Source of the DNA: Roseovarius albus | Lineage (GTDB): Bacteria; Pseudomonadota; Alphaproteobacteria; Rhodobacterales; Rhodobacteraceae | Assembly (NCBI RefSeq): GCF_900172335.1 | Contig: NZ_FWFX01000011.1 | Location: 1 to 64,000, forward strand | Length of the DNA stretch: 64,000 bases | Direction: 5' to 3' | Shown here: piece after piece, positions 34,519-43,273 of the stretch | How the letters are laid out: the number at the start of each line of letters is the position of its first letter | How positions within the stretch are numbered: position 1 is the first letter of the stretch | Notes under the pieces: generated by a model | What the model saw: the letters and a program-made list of their open reading frames with translations, nothing else | Told to the model about the DNA's origin: nothing | The model's database searches: none | Position numbers and translations under genes: made by a program

Positions 34519-37155
34519 CTAGTGAAGTTGGAGAATATCCGGAATACAGTGCTTTCTGTGTTCTGGCGGAGTTGTTTTGCCATCAGATCGCCGTTGCCGA
34601 TGCGAGCCTTTCTTTAACCCAAGCTTCGGATGCTTAAGGGAACCGGAGACAACAAACGGCCATGGGCTTCGCGACAGTGGCTTGCCAATGGGGCGCGGCT
34701 CTCCTGTCACGTCGATTGTTTCTTTCCCTAAATTCACATCTCCATTGACAACCACTTGCACCTTGTCAGTTTCAAGCGCGGCCTCTCGGATGGTGATATT
34801 TCCGCGATCAAATCGCAGTGGAGCGCGCAAACATGCGATCGGCGCAACCTTGCCATGGGCGTCCGTAAACAGCCAAGGAAAGACACCCAGCCCCGCCAAG
34901 TTTATCAATCGGGTGTGGATTTTTCCGTTTCGCATTGAAACCAAGATGTTGCCTGATGCGGTGTCGGTAAACCCCTTGATTGACTTATGGGCTCCAGAAA
35001 GATTGAACGTCGCGTTTAGGATCCCACTGCCACGCTTTTTGATATGTAACTCTTTGAGAATGGTGCCAAAGTTCCATCCGCCTGCGTTTCCTTTGACTTT
35101 GACGATATCGGGATGATTTTTGAGATCAACCGAGCCAGTCACATCGAAGTGGCCACCGTCATATTCAAACTTTACCGGCCCAAGCTGGGCCTTGTCAATT
35201 TTCAAGATGAATTCGGTTTTGACGGCTGATGTGCCGACCACACCTTCGATCTTTTTAAGATCTATCGCCACATCCATATCTAAGCCCGATTGCAGCATTT
35301 GTGTGGTCACAGGCTCAAGCGTCACGTTGCTGAATATGCTGTCCGGTTTTTTCTTGCCCCCATCCGAGGGGCTCAATTCGCGGATCATTGCGGTGATGTG
35401 TTTTACATCAATCAATCTGACAAGGCTGCTTGTGATCTGCCCCCCCATATGGGGGGGCGATTGATCGAGCTTTGCGGTCAAGGACATGTTCAGATCTGAT
35501 TTCGCGACAGATAGCTGTGTCTGCGACTGCCATTTTGTCCCGTCGTTCGAAAGCTTGGTACCGAATTTGATTTTTCCTGTTGAGACCGGGGGAAGTTTCA
35601 ACGCGGAGAGCAGTTTTGCGCCGGAAGGCACATCCGCTGTAACATCAAATGTATTGTCCGAGAGCTTGAGCAAATTGCCCGATGCAGCCGTGACATCCAG
35701 TTGCAACACATCGGTGCCTTGGGATTTTGCCGTAAAATTGGAAAGTGCCAGTGTTTTGCTGTCGCCACTCAGGTGGAACCCTCCAACCACCTTGCCCAAC
35801 ATTTCCGAATTCTGGAACTGCCCTGGCTTCAGCAGTATGACTGTGGGCAGGTCTATCGTCGCATCAAATTCGATGTCCTTTACTTGAAAAGCATCACCAA
35901 TAGAGCCGTCGAACACGACAAAGTAAGAACCGGGCGGCCCGATGCGCAATCCCACCTTGCCTAAGTCCAATAAACCATCGGATGTGATCTTGATTTGTGA
36001 AACCGTGATCGGGGGCGCCCCTTTGCCATGGGTATTAAGAACAAATCCGTTGGTCTGGACTTTCATCTTGCGCAGCGGGATGCCATCAGGCTGCGCCGTC
36101 AGATCCATTTCAAAACCGGTCAACTTCAGATCGCGACGCAGCTTTGCAGGTGACGGCATCTGATCCGAAGGATAGAGACTGATATCCACCTCAAGGGTCG
36201 CATCGTTTAAATCACGCAACTCCCCAAGATCACCGGTAAGAGTGACACTTTCACCGCTGTCAAGCGACACCTTCAGGTCAAGCCCGCCAAGGCTCTGCTT
36301 GCCGTTCAACGAGTTGAAAGTCGCATTCGCGGTCCCTTTCCCAGAAATCGTTTTTTGAAGCTTGAGAATATCCAATAGCTCAGCCAGCTCACGAACTTCG
36401 GTGGAAATTTTCGCCGTGAACCCGGATCCATACCCATCGGGGGCTGGGGCACCGTCAATCTGCAAATCAATCTGGTCGGACGTTGCCGTGATTGAGAACG
36501 GTTGATTGGCCTGGAATGTCCCTTCAAGCGAAAGGTCTTGCTCATTCAGATTGCCCTTGGCGGTCAGCGTCCATGGCGCTCCAACTTCTTTTTGAGCGGC
36601 GACAGCTGTCGAGAGTTGCAAGTCAAAATCAAGCCCGTTGTCGGCGTTTTGATAGATCAGCTCGAAGTCAGAGAGCTTTATCTGGCGATCTGTTATCACC
36701 TCCTGCAAGGTTTCGCTCAGGCTCGAAAATTCAAATCCTTTTGCATCCTGATCCGCTGAATCCGTTTCAGGGGGGGCTGTGGAATCATGTCCTCCCGAAC
36801 GCATCTCAATCTTTGCGCCATCGGCGTGCACGTCGCTCAGCCGGACCTCTTTACTCAGCATGGCCCGCCAATCGAGTGCAAAGCCAAGTTTATCGACCTT
36901 CACCAGATCCGCGCTGGCTGTGGTATCGGTCGAAACGATCAGATCTTTGGCCACAACAAACAATCTCTCATCAATAGAGAGATCAACGCCGCCAACGATG
37001 CTGACGTTTTGATTCAGACGTTCCGACAAAATCCGAGCGACGAGCAGCCCTCTTGGTTCTGCAAAAAATATCGAGAATGCCAATAGCCATATTAACAGGA
37101 TCATTAGCCCTGCGAATATTACAGTCACGATTGCAAAACGCTTGATCGATTTCAT
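34519..37155 (-). CDS. AsmA-family protein
   Basis: The protein of about 878 residues has one N-terminal membrane segment (FAIVTVIFAGLMILLIWLLA) and a long periplasmic beta-rich body. The C-terminal AsmA-like part has LINLAGLGVFPWLFTDAHG, then DVNLGKETIDVTGEPRPIGK and PWPFVVSGSLKHPKLGLK. Large AsmA proteins are thought to form lipid-transporting grooves between the membranes and affect outer membrane composition. ATG 37155 is preferred over the upstream ATG 37215. It converges with the DUF1003 gene. Confidence 0.88.
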   Translation of the reverse strand: MKSIKRFAIVTVIFAGLMILLIWLLAFSIFFAEPRGLLVARILSERLNQNVSIVGGVDLSIDERLFVVAKDLIVSTDTTASADLVKVDKLGFALDWRAMLSKEVRLSDVHADGAKIEMRSGGHDSTAPPETDSADQDAKGFEFSSLSETLQEVITDRQIKLSDFELIYQNADNGLDFDLQLSTAVAAQKEVGAPWTLTAKGNLNEQDLSLEGTFQANQPFSITATSDQIDLQIDGAPAPDGYGSGFTAKISTEVRELAELLDILKLQKTISGKGTANATFNSLNGKQSLGGLDLKVSLDSGESVTLTGDLGELRDLNDATLEVDISLYPSDQMPSPAKLRRDLKLTGFEMDLTAQPDGIPLRKMKVQTNGFVLNTHGKGAPPITVSQIKITSDGLLDLGKVGLRIGPPGSYFVVFDGSIGDAFQVKDIEFDATIDLPTVILLKPGQFQNSEMLGKVVGGFHLSGDSKTLALSNFTAKSQGTDVLQLDVTAASGNLLKLSDNTFDVTADVPSGAKLLSALKLPPVSTGKIKFGTKLSNDGTKWQSQTQLSVAKSDLNMSLTAKLDQSPPHMGGQITSSLVRLIDVKHITAMIRELSPSDGGKKKPDSIFSNVTLEPVTTQMLQSGLDMDVAIDLKKIEGVVGTSAVKTEFILKIDKAQLGPVKFEYDGGHFDVTGSVDLKNHPDIVKVKGNAGGWNFGTILKELHIKKRGSGILNATFNLSGAHKSIKGFTDTASGNILVSMRNGKIHTRLINLAGLGVFPWLFTDAHGKVAPIACLRAPLRFDRGNITIREAALETDKVQVVVNGDVNLGKETIDVTGEPRPIGKPLSRSPWPFVVSGSLKHPKLGLKKGSHRQRRSDGKTTPPEHRKHCIPDILQLH

Positions 37156-37424
37156 GGTCAAATGGGCACCTGTTGACTTAATACGTCCAAGTATAGGCCG
37201 AATAGTTGAAAACACACCACTTTTACGCGTGAAATTGACGCGGAAAACTTCTGGATCAGCTCAAGCTTTCTGTGTTTCGGAGAAGAGACAAATGCACAAA
37301 GCCGAATTCATGCTTGATGGTGTAACACTCTATAAAGCATACTGAACAGGCTATAAGCGAGTATCAGTATCTTGAGCCGTGAAACTGCGATTTTTTAGAG
37401 TACTGAAAATTTGGGATATATCCG

Positions 37425-37856
37425 ATGTTAAAAATGAAACGTGCATTTATCATTCTGACCGCTGCGGCTTTGCTTCCGAACGCCACTTTAGCGAGCACTG
37501 GCGAATGTGCTCCGATGTCCGGTGTACTTGATGTCATCCAACCCGAGGGTTCGGGAGCCAACATCAACCAAGCAAGATTGGTTCAAGAAGTTGGAATTGC
37601 TTCTGATAGCACAATTGAAACCAAATTATTGGCAGGCGAGCTTCGGGATAGTCTTCCCGGCAATCCGGAAACTATAATCGCCGACCTGATGATCACAGCA
37701 TATTGTGAGTATCTGATGACATCGCAAAGCGACGTTGCGCTGGACGAGTCTGTAGAGAACTATCAAAAAGCCCTTTACAATGATGTCTTGGTCGATCCCG
37801 GCGACACGGTTTCCTATTCAGACAGCCGCCCAGAAGGCTGGCTCTGGGGCAACTAG
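37425..37856 (+). CDS. Hypothetical exported protein
   Basis: The 143-residue protein has a signal peptide (about residues 1-24, cut near LAS) and a mature part with two cysteines (GECAPM; AYCEYLM). I recognise no family. The stop codon overlaps the end of imuA on the other strand by two bases, so it sits exactly at the right edge of the inserted block. The upstream 270 bases (37156-37424) hold no gene and probably its promoter. Confidence 0.65.
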   Translation: MLKMKRAFIILTAAALLPNATLASTGECAPMSGVLDVIQPEGSGANINQARLVQEVGIASDSTIETKLLAGELRDSLPGNPETIIADLMITAYCEYLMTSQSDVALDESVENYQKALYNDVLVDPGDTVSYSDSRPEGWLWGN

Positions 37857-38422
37857 GCAGGCGCGGAAACCATAACGAGCCGGTCCGCCGGGCGGGTTTT
37901 CTGCCCGTCCCATCGAATGTGCCAGTCGGATAAGGATCCCGATTTATTCTTGATTAGAGACCAACGCATCAGAGGCGTGTCGCTATGCGCAGGATCAAAC
38001 ACTGGCTCACATCGCCAACGGGTTTCAGCAGCATTGCTGCCCATGCCCTCTGAAATCAAGCAAATCCCGGTCGCCTGTCCCTCCTTCGCCGCCAATTGCA
38101 ACCGTCGCCCGGCGGTCAGGCTCAGGGGTTGATTCAGCTCAATCACGACACAAGCCACACTGCCGTCACGCAACGCCTCTTCCATCACGGCCAGGGCTTC
38201 AGTCTGATCCTTCGCCTGCGCCAGCAACACCTGTGCCGGATCCAGCAACGACACCAGTCCAGTGGGGTTAAGCGTCTCAGCACGCCAAGCTTGGCGAATC
38301 CACAAAACATTGCCCTGACCAAAAGAAGCCGCAATGGCCGCAAATCCAGTAGCAGCACTGCCGCACACCTCGTGCACGCGGGCTTTTCGCAAGGGAAAAT
38401 GTGTCGAAAGATCTAATCGCAT
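37853..38422 (-). CDS. imuA: ImuA, SOS mutagenesis cassette protein
   Basis: The protein of about 189 residues is related to SulA/RecA-like ImuA proteins (LRKARVHEVCGSAATGFAAI, NVLWIRQAWRAETLNPTGL, ACVVIELNQPLSLTAGRRLQ). ImuA works with ImuB and DnaE2 in damage-induced mutagenesis and normally precedes imuB directly. Here imuB is about 20.5 kb away. The last 45 codons are the right copy of the duplicated imuA/imuB junction; in the ImuB frame they still read FDGT, KPARR, SLWFPRL, a fossil of the imuB start. ATG 38422 is chosen; TTG 38458 is possible. No perfect GTTC-N7-GTTC box was seen just upstream. Confidence 0.87.
   Translation of the reverse strand: MRLDLSTHFPLRKARVHEVCGSAATGFAAIAASFGQGNVLWIRQAWRAETLNPTGLVSLLDPAQVLLAQAKDQTEALAVMEEALRDGSVACVVIELNQPLSLTAGRRLQLAAKEGQATGICLISEGMGSNAAETRWRCEPVFDPAHSDTPLMRWSLIKNKSGSLSDWHIRWDGQKTRPADRLVMVSAPA
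37855..37990 (-). repeat. Right copy of the ~130-base imuA/imuB junction direct repeat
   Basis: It aligns without gaps to 17223-17357 in the same orientation, about three quarters identical by eye. It codes for the ImuA C-terminus and, in another frame, a fossil ImuB N-terminus. Together the two copies bracket the 20.5-kb block. Confidence 0.88.
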
Positions 38423-38482
38423 GACAGCCAATTTAGCCAAACCAATGCCGGACTTCAAAGCCTCAGAGTCGCAAGTCTGCTC

Positions 38483-38977
38483 TTAGAGCTGGGCCTTTCC
38501 CCGGCAATGTTTGGCAATCTCACGGTTCAGCAGGCCGGTTTCGACCAATTGGCAGCGATCACGCGCCTCATAGTAATAACCGCGGGCGTACCACATCACC
38601 GCCTCGTCCATATTACCATCAGACACCAACCAAGCCCCGCGCAGGTATTTCACCGCCCAACGCAGGTTGGTTTCTGCATCCAAGAGGTCATTCGGCTTGC
38701 CCTTGAATCCCATTTGCCCGGCCGTCGCTGGCAGGATCTGCATCATTCCGTAATACGGCCCGTTGCGGGCATGCGGGCGATAATCACTTTCCCGCTGGAT
38801 CACCTTGTGTACCAAGGGGCGCGGCACCTCGTACAGGTCGGCATATTCATTGATCAACAGGCGGATTTCAGGGGTTTCACCGGGGTAAAGACCAACCCGA
38901 TCCACCGTATCTTTTTGCCCGCCTCCACAGGCCGACAGCACCAAAGCTAGCCACAGAACACCCCATTTGAATTGCAT
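38483..38977 (-). CDS. Lytic transglycosylase lipoprotein (SLT domain)
   Basis: This 164-residue lipoprotein has a lipobox (LVLSAC, about Cys17) and an SLT domain with the catalytic Glu in VIQRESDYRPHARNGPYYGM, then QILPATAGQMGF and ETNLRWAVKYLRGAW. It cleaves peptidoglycan glycan strands to anhydro-muropeptides from the outer membrane side. ATG 38977 is preferred, with GGAG upstream, since the lipobox fits; longer starts reach 39067. It precedes imuA with about 60 bases between and may share its transcript. Confidence 0.88.
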   Translation of the reverse strand: MQFKWGVLWLALVLSACGGGQKDTVDRVGLYPGETPEIRLLINEYADLYEVPRPLVHKVIQRESDYRPHARNGPYYGMMQILPATAGQMGFKGKPNDLLDAETNLRWAVKYLRGAWLVSDGNMDEAVMWYARGYYYEARDRCQLVETGLLNREIAKHCRGKAQL

Positions 38978-39290
38978 ATCGCCACTCCGTTTTTCACTGT
39001 CCATAACAGCCTCGGTCAATTGGGCAAGCTCCCGAATTAATCCGAAGGCCTTCTGGCAATAATTCACTCAAATTGTTCATGGCGCGCGTCCCAATACAAA
39101 ACTACCCGTAACGCCTCCCTGCCAGTATTTGGGCATCCGAATGTACAAAGAATAACTACCCCGCAACAAGAGCAAGGCATGCATTATTAACCGCACTCAG
39201 GAAGATGCAGGACTAACAATTCATATACTCGAAAACTGCAGGTGTGCCCCCGCGCTGGAAATGGTTTTTGGAGCACAAAGCGCTCTCCAT
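38978..39290. other. Intergenic stretch, no gene seen
   Basis: This AT-richer stretch lies between the racemase-like gene (end) and the lytic transglycosylase gene (start), both on the minus strand. It probably holds the transglycosylase/imuA promoter. No RNA gene, repeat or clear terminator was recognised, and no perfect SOS box. Confidence 0.5.
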
Positions 39291-39983
39291 CTAGTGGGAT
39301 CGCAAAGCCACCTGCTCATTTTTCACCAGTTCAGCCATTGCCGCGACGTGGATTTCCAGAGCATCGATCACCGGATAGCCGGGGTCCCGTCCATCAAAGG
39401 CTAAACCCAGGTCGGTTCCTGCCAGCAAAATCGCATCGGCCTGCTGAGTGGCAATCATGCCCTGCCCCGCTGCAAACAGTATGTCCCGGTCCGCATCAGT
39501 ACACTCACCGGACAGCGCAACCCGCATATAAGTGTCCCCCAACCCGACCAAGCCTTCTTCCGGTACAATCGCTTCAACCTGCTGCAAGCACCTGAAAAGC
39601 CGGGTTTGCAAAACCGGCGGGCTGCCCAGCAAACCTACGCGATTAATGCCGTTCTGAGCACAATAGAAATCTATTGGCTCTATCGCACTCATCAACGGCA
39701 GGGGCGACAAGGCCTTGACCTCGTCAAAACAGAAATGCCCGGTCAGTGCAGTTATGCTGGCCACGTCACAGCCCGCGGCTTTGAGCTGCCTGAGATGTCC
39801 TGCAAACACTTCGGCCTGTTCATCTCTGCGATCCGCCGGGGCGTTCTTTGCCAGAACGGACACATCGGCATGGGCAATCGTCAGCTTCAAAGGCAGGTCT
39901 TCTGCTTTAAAAAGCTCAACCAACCGCCGATAATACTCAATAGTTGCGGCAGGTCCGATTCCGCCAATCAGTCCGATATGCAT
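39291..39983 (-). CDS. Aspartate/glutamate racemase-family protein, non-canonical active site
   Basis: The 230-residue protein has the family N-terminus MHIGLIGGIGPAATIEYYRR and two alpha/beta halves. The two catalytic cysteines of true racemases are not in place: the first motif reads SITALTGHFCFDE and the second LLAGTDLGLAFDG where GCTE is usual. One Cys remains in GHFC. Start at ATG 39983 is set by GGAAGGAAG upstream. It may be a racemase relative with another activity. The upstream neighbour is a cupin fragment. Confidence 0.78.
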   Translation of the reverse strand: MHIGLIGGIGPAATIEYYRRLVELFKAEDLPLKLTIAHADVSVLAKNAPADRRDEQAEVFAGHLRQLKAAGCDVASITALTGHFCFDEVKALSPLPLMSAIEPIDFYCAQNGINRVGLLGSPPVLQTRLFRCLQQVEAIVPEEGLVGLGDTYMRVALSGECTDADRDILFAAGQGMIATQQADAILLAGTDLGLAFDGRDPGYPVIDALEIHVAAMAELVKNEQVALRSH

Positions 39984-39999
39984 CTTAGCTTCCTTCCGA

Positions 40000-40164
40000 T
40001 CATTGCCTAATACGTCGCTCGGTCTGTTGTACCCACATCCGGTCATCATCTGCCGCCACCGCATCCGGCACCACGATCTCAGGCAAGGCGTCCGCTGGCA
40101 TCGGCGGTTGATAAGGGATCATCGGATTTTCGTCGGTCATTTCCAAAGGCATCGGCGCATCCAT
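40000..40164 (-). pseudogene. N-terminal remnant resembling a 2,4'-dihydroxyacetophenone dioxygenase-type cupin
   Basis: A 54-codon frame contains MIPYQPPMPADALPEIVVPD and then DDRMWVQQTERRIRQ before TGA. The ALPEIVVPD...D.R.WV.Q pattern is like the start of small cupin proteins annotated as dihydroxyacetophenone dioxygenases, but the cupin barrel with its metal histidines is missing. It is probably a truncated gene. The assignment is by recalled pattern only. Confidence 0.35.
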
Positions 40165-40248
40165 CGAGAGCTGGGAAGACGGCTATAACCCATGAGAGGG
40201 GCAAAGTCCCTCTCGGTCAATTCAATATGCAGCCAATCTGGTGCTTCT

Positions 40249-41025
40249 TCAGCCCAAGCTGCCCAGCGCCGCCTCTGCTTGATCGCCCAGCCAAGACACC
40301 ATTTTCTTGTACGGCACCGGGCCATAGCTGATCCGCGCGACGCCCAGATCTGCCAGACGGCTGTTTTCGGGCGTGCCCGGCAAGGCGATGATGTTCACTG
40401 GTAAATCCGTGGCCGCGCACAGCCGCGCAATCATCGCTTCATCCTTGAGCGCCGGGGCAAAGAACCCGCTGGCGCCTGCGTCGGCAAAGGCCTTGGCACG
40501 AGTGATCGCCTCCTCCAGCATCGCCTCAGAATGATCCTCGGGCGCGGCTTTCAAAAACAAATCCGTGCGCGCGTTGATATAGGCGGGCACACCCGCGGCA
40601 TCACAGGCGTCGCGCATGACACGCACGCGGGCCGCCTGCACATCTACCGCGTGCAGGTCTGAAGTACCAACCACCTGATCCTCGAAATTGAACCCGACCA
40701 CACCCGTTTCCAAGGCACGCGTGACATTGGCCTTGATGCCCTCGGCCTCCACCGCATAGGCCCCCTCAAAGTCCAGCGAGACCGGCAAGTCGACCGCGCC
40801 AACGATCCGCGCCGCATTGGCCAATGCTTCCTCCAGTGGCATGTTCTGCCCATCGCCGTAGCCCTGCGCCATGGCCACCGGCGCACTGCCCGTGGCAATC
40901 GCTGCCGCCCCGGCCTCCGCCACCACACTGGCGCTGCCTGCATCCCAGATGTTGAACAGGATCACTGGCTGGCCTTTGACATGCAGAGTGGCAAAAGCCT
41001 TGGCTTTTTCGATTTGTGTCGTCAT
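40249..41025 (-). CDS. Isocitrate lyase/PEP mutase-family protein
   Basis: The 258-residue TIM-barrel protein belongs to the isocitrate lyase/phosphoenolpyruvate mutase superfamily. Family features are VILFNIWDAGSASVVAEAGA, then DFEGAYA and the metal-site strand GVVGFNFEDQVVG, and INARTDLFLKA. The KKCGH loop of true isocitrate lyases is absent, so it is more like oxaloacetate decarboxylase, methylisocitrate-lyase or carboxyphosphonoenolpyruvate mutase relatives. It stands alone, so the substrate is open. Confidence 0.88.
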   Translation of the reverse strand: MTTQIEKAKAFATLHVKGQPVILFNIWDAGSASVVAEAGAAAIATGSAPVAMAQGYGDGQNMPLEEALANAARIVGAVDLPVSLDFEGAYAVEAEGIKANVTRALETGVVGFNFEDQVVGTSDLHAVDVQAARVRVMRDACDAAGVPAYINARTDLFLKAAPEDHSEAMLEEAITRAKAFADAGASGFFAPALKDEAMIARLCAATDLPVNIIALPGTPENSRLADLGVARISYGPVPYKKMVSWLGDQAEAALGSLG

Positions 41026-41132
41026 TTCAAATTCCGATCTTTTTCAAACTGATCTCAATCACACACAACACTGCAGAGCTAAAAACTATTCGACAACCTT
41101 GAATGGCCCGAACGAAGGTAAAATCTTTGGCA

Positions 41133-42152
41133 CTACCGCACAGGTAATTCTGTCAGTCGTGTCTCCGGGGCAAACAGCTGATAGGCATGCAGATCCACCC
41201 ATTCGACCAATTCCACCAGCCCCTGATGATTGGTCACGTGCAGGCGGTCCGTCGCGACACGCGCATTGTAGTAAAACGAACACGGCGTAGCCGCTTCTTG
41301 CCGAAAACCAGTGTACTCCCCGGCCCACTCAGTTCCGCCTTCATTCCTGAGCGTATAGGGATCCCCACCCTCGACTAGATAAAACCCCCACTCGCGCGGA
41401 TCCTCATCCAACAGTCCCGCGTCAATGTTCTCGCAGGCGTTTTCCATATGCGACGCCTGCACATCTGTCACCGGCTGCACATCCGCCACGATCATCCGCC
41501 ACCGCGTGGCCTGCCCCACGGTTTCAACAAACATCATGTCACTGGGCGGGGTGCCCAACATCTCAACCAGCAGAGAGCGCGGGAAACGGATCTCATCCGC
41601 AACCTTCTGCAGCTCGGCGATTGAACCCAGCGCCGCCGCATAGGCATCGGCGACAATCGCCTCGGAATATTGGCTTTTGGGGACATTCAGCGACGGCGAA
41701 TGAAACCCCAGACGCGCAGTAGGGTGCAGGGCACGTTTGGGCTGGACCCCGCGATCAGATTCCGAGTGATAACTGCCGCCCATAAAAGCCACGGCACAGG
41801 CCGACATGCAGACATCCCCTGCTTCGACCAGTGTGCCATATCCCGCGCGGTTCAACACCTGCGCCATTTTCACGCCTTCGGCGAAATTACCGCCTTCGCT
41901 GTTCAGACACACGCTGTCATAGGGGTAATCGGCCATATAGTAGAATTGGTTGGTCTTCGTTATCTCAGCCTCAAACCTCTCAATTGCCAGCTCCAAGGCC
42001 TGCGCATCCCCTGTCGTCACAGCCCCTTCGAATTTCAGCACGCAAGCAGAACCATCGGTGACCCCTGTGTGCCGCCATTCCCCCGCGTACGCGAAACCGC
42101 CCAACGCCAGCAAAGCGACTGCAATCCCACCCAAGACAGAAAGTTTGGACAC
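41133..42152 (-). CDS. Exported ClpP/crotonase-fold protein (COG3904-like)
   Basis: The product is about 339 residues with a signal peptide (VSKLSVLGGIAVALLALGGF, cut near AYA). A ClpP-like core follows: VCLNSEGGNFAEGVKMAQVL, then a possible nucleophile region DVCMSACAVAFMGG and a possible histidine in ARLGFHSPSLN, matching the order Ser then His of ClpP. About 130 C-terminal residues are unassigned and Cys-containing. GTG 42152 is chosen for its strong ribosome site (TAGGAGAATT). It is followed upstream by two small genes on the same strand that may form an operon with it. Confidence 0.7.
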   Translation of the reverse strand: MSKLSVLGGIAVALLALGGFAYAGEWRHTGVTDGSACVLKFEGAVTTGDAQALELAIERFEAEITKTNQFYYMADYPYDSVCLNSEGGNFAEGVKMAQVLNRAGYGTLVEAGDVCMSACAVAFMGGSYHSESDRGVQPKRALHPTARLGFHSPSLNVPKSQYSEAIVADAYAAALGSIAELQKVADEIRFPRSLLVEMLGTPPSDMMFVETVGQATRWRMIVADVQPVTDVQASHMENACENIDAGLLDEDPREWGFYLVEGGDPYTLRNEGGTEWAGEYTGFRQEAATPCSFYYNARVATDRLHVTNHQGLVELVEWVDLHAYQLFAPETRLTELPVR

Positions 42153-42163
42153 GTTGAATTCTC

Positions 42164-42766
42164 CTAACTGGCCGGATCTACAGTCGCACACTCCACTGCA
42201 TAGGCTGACAGCTCCCGCCCTACGCCACTGTCCCCGGTCTTGTCGGAAATCCGGTCAAAAAACGGACCATAGACAAAGGCGTATTTACGCGCGGTCTCGC
42301 AGAAATAGTCATCCAGAAGCCCCGCCTCACACAGCCCGCTGGACCGGCAGAACCCCACCTGCGTGTAAAAACTATCCACCTGCAGTAATGCACGCTGAAT
42401 ATCGGCATCACGGCCCGCCCGGAACACACTGGCATCCAGCAGAGCCTCATAGGCGCGCTCTGACACGCTGGTATTGCGGAAAATACCCACCAAATCGCCC
42501 TGCCCGGCCCAAAACTCCGCCAGCGCATGACGCGCTTCCAGCATGTCGGCATTGGCATATTGTTCGATGTAGGAGATTGAGCGGCTTTTCTTGCCACTGG
42601 CCCGCGCATCGACGCGGTCATAGACATATTGCGCGACACCAAAGACCGCGATCACCAAGGTCACCACCTTGGCCATGCTGTCAAATCGGGAAGGTTTGTC
42701 CGCCTCGGTCTGGGGTTCGCTCTCCTGCGGCCCGGCCTCAGTCTTTTTGTTCAAGACGGCACCCAT
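42164..42766 (-). CDS. Hypothetical membrane protein
   Basis: The protein of about 200 residues has a polar N-terminus (MGAVLNKKTEAGPQESEP), one hydrophobic segment (MAKVVTLVIAVFGVAQYVYD) and a helical C-terminal domain with several cysteines (FCRSSGLCEAGLLDDYFCE). I recognise no family. The start is uncertain: 42766, 42781 and 42805 all fit, and each overlaps the end of the upstream gene at 42738. It ends 11 bases before the ClpP-like gene, suggesting one operon. Confidence 0.65.
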   Translation of the reverse strand: MGAVLNKKTEAGPQESEPQTEADKPSRFDSMAKVVTLVIAVFGVAQYVYDRVDARASGKKSRSISYIEQYANADMLEARHALAEFWAGQGDLVGIFRNTSVSERAYEALLDASVFRAGRDADIQRALLQVDSFYTQVGFCRSSGLCEAGLLDDYFCETARKYAFVYGPFFDRISDKTGDSGVGRELSAYAVECATVDPAS

Positions 42767-43124
42767 TCGGATAGAAGGCATAAAGCGCATCCGCGCCGGC
42801 GACATCCAAATTCGCCAAACAGGCCAGATCGTCCTTGCTCAGTGCTACCACAGCATCCGGCGCCTGATCATCCGCAACCGAGACATCCGGCGCGCTGTTC
42901 AAGACCATGTTTGCAAGGCTCACCTGTCCACCGCCATCGCCTGAGCAATCCTCAACCGCGATAAACGCCACATCACCACTGTCAAAACTGTAGTCCGCGC
43001 TGTGCGACATGACGCAAGCCAGACGTTCGCCTGTGATCAGGAAATGGCTGTCATCTTCTGCGACACCAGCAACCGGCATCAGCATCATTGACGCAATGAA
43101 AACAGATAATCTGTTAGGATGCAT
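42738..43124 (-). CDS. Hypothetical exported protein
   Basis: The protein of about 128 residues has a signal peptide (MHPNRLSVFIASMMLMPVAG) and a mature part with four cysteines (ERLACVM, VEDCSGD, DDLACLAN, NGCRLEQ). The family is unknown. GAGGG upstream of ATG 43124 decides the start. It overlaps the next gene on the same strand, so it leads a three-gene set with the membrane protein and the ClpP-like protein. Confidence 0.65.
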   Translation of the reverse strand: MHPNRLSVFIASMMLMPVAGVAEDDSHFLITGERLACVMSHSADYSFDSGDVAFIAVEDCSGDGGGQVSLANMVLNSAPDVSVADDQAPDAVVALSKDDLACLANLDVAGADALYAFYPNGCRLEQKD

Positions 43125-43273
43125 TGGGCCCTCTTTGATAAATCTCTGCACAAAGAAGAGCATAGCGCGCGCTTCTGTCAATAGGCATCCCTCTCAAGTG
43201 CGCAGACAATGCGTCACCAGTATTGACATATGTCCTTTGCTCCTGCTGAGTATGCCCAACCATATATGCCAGC

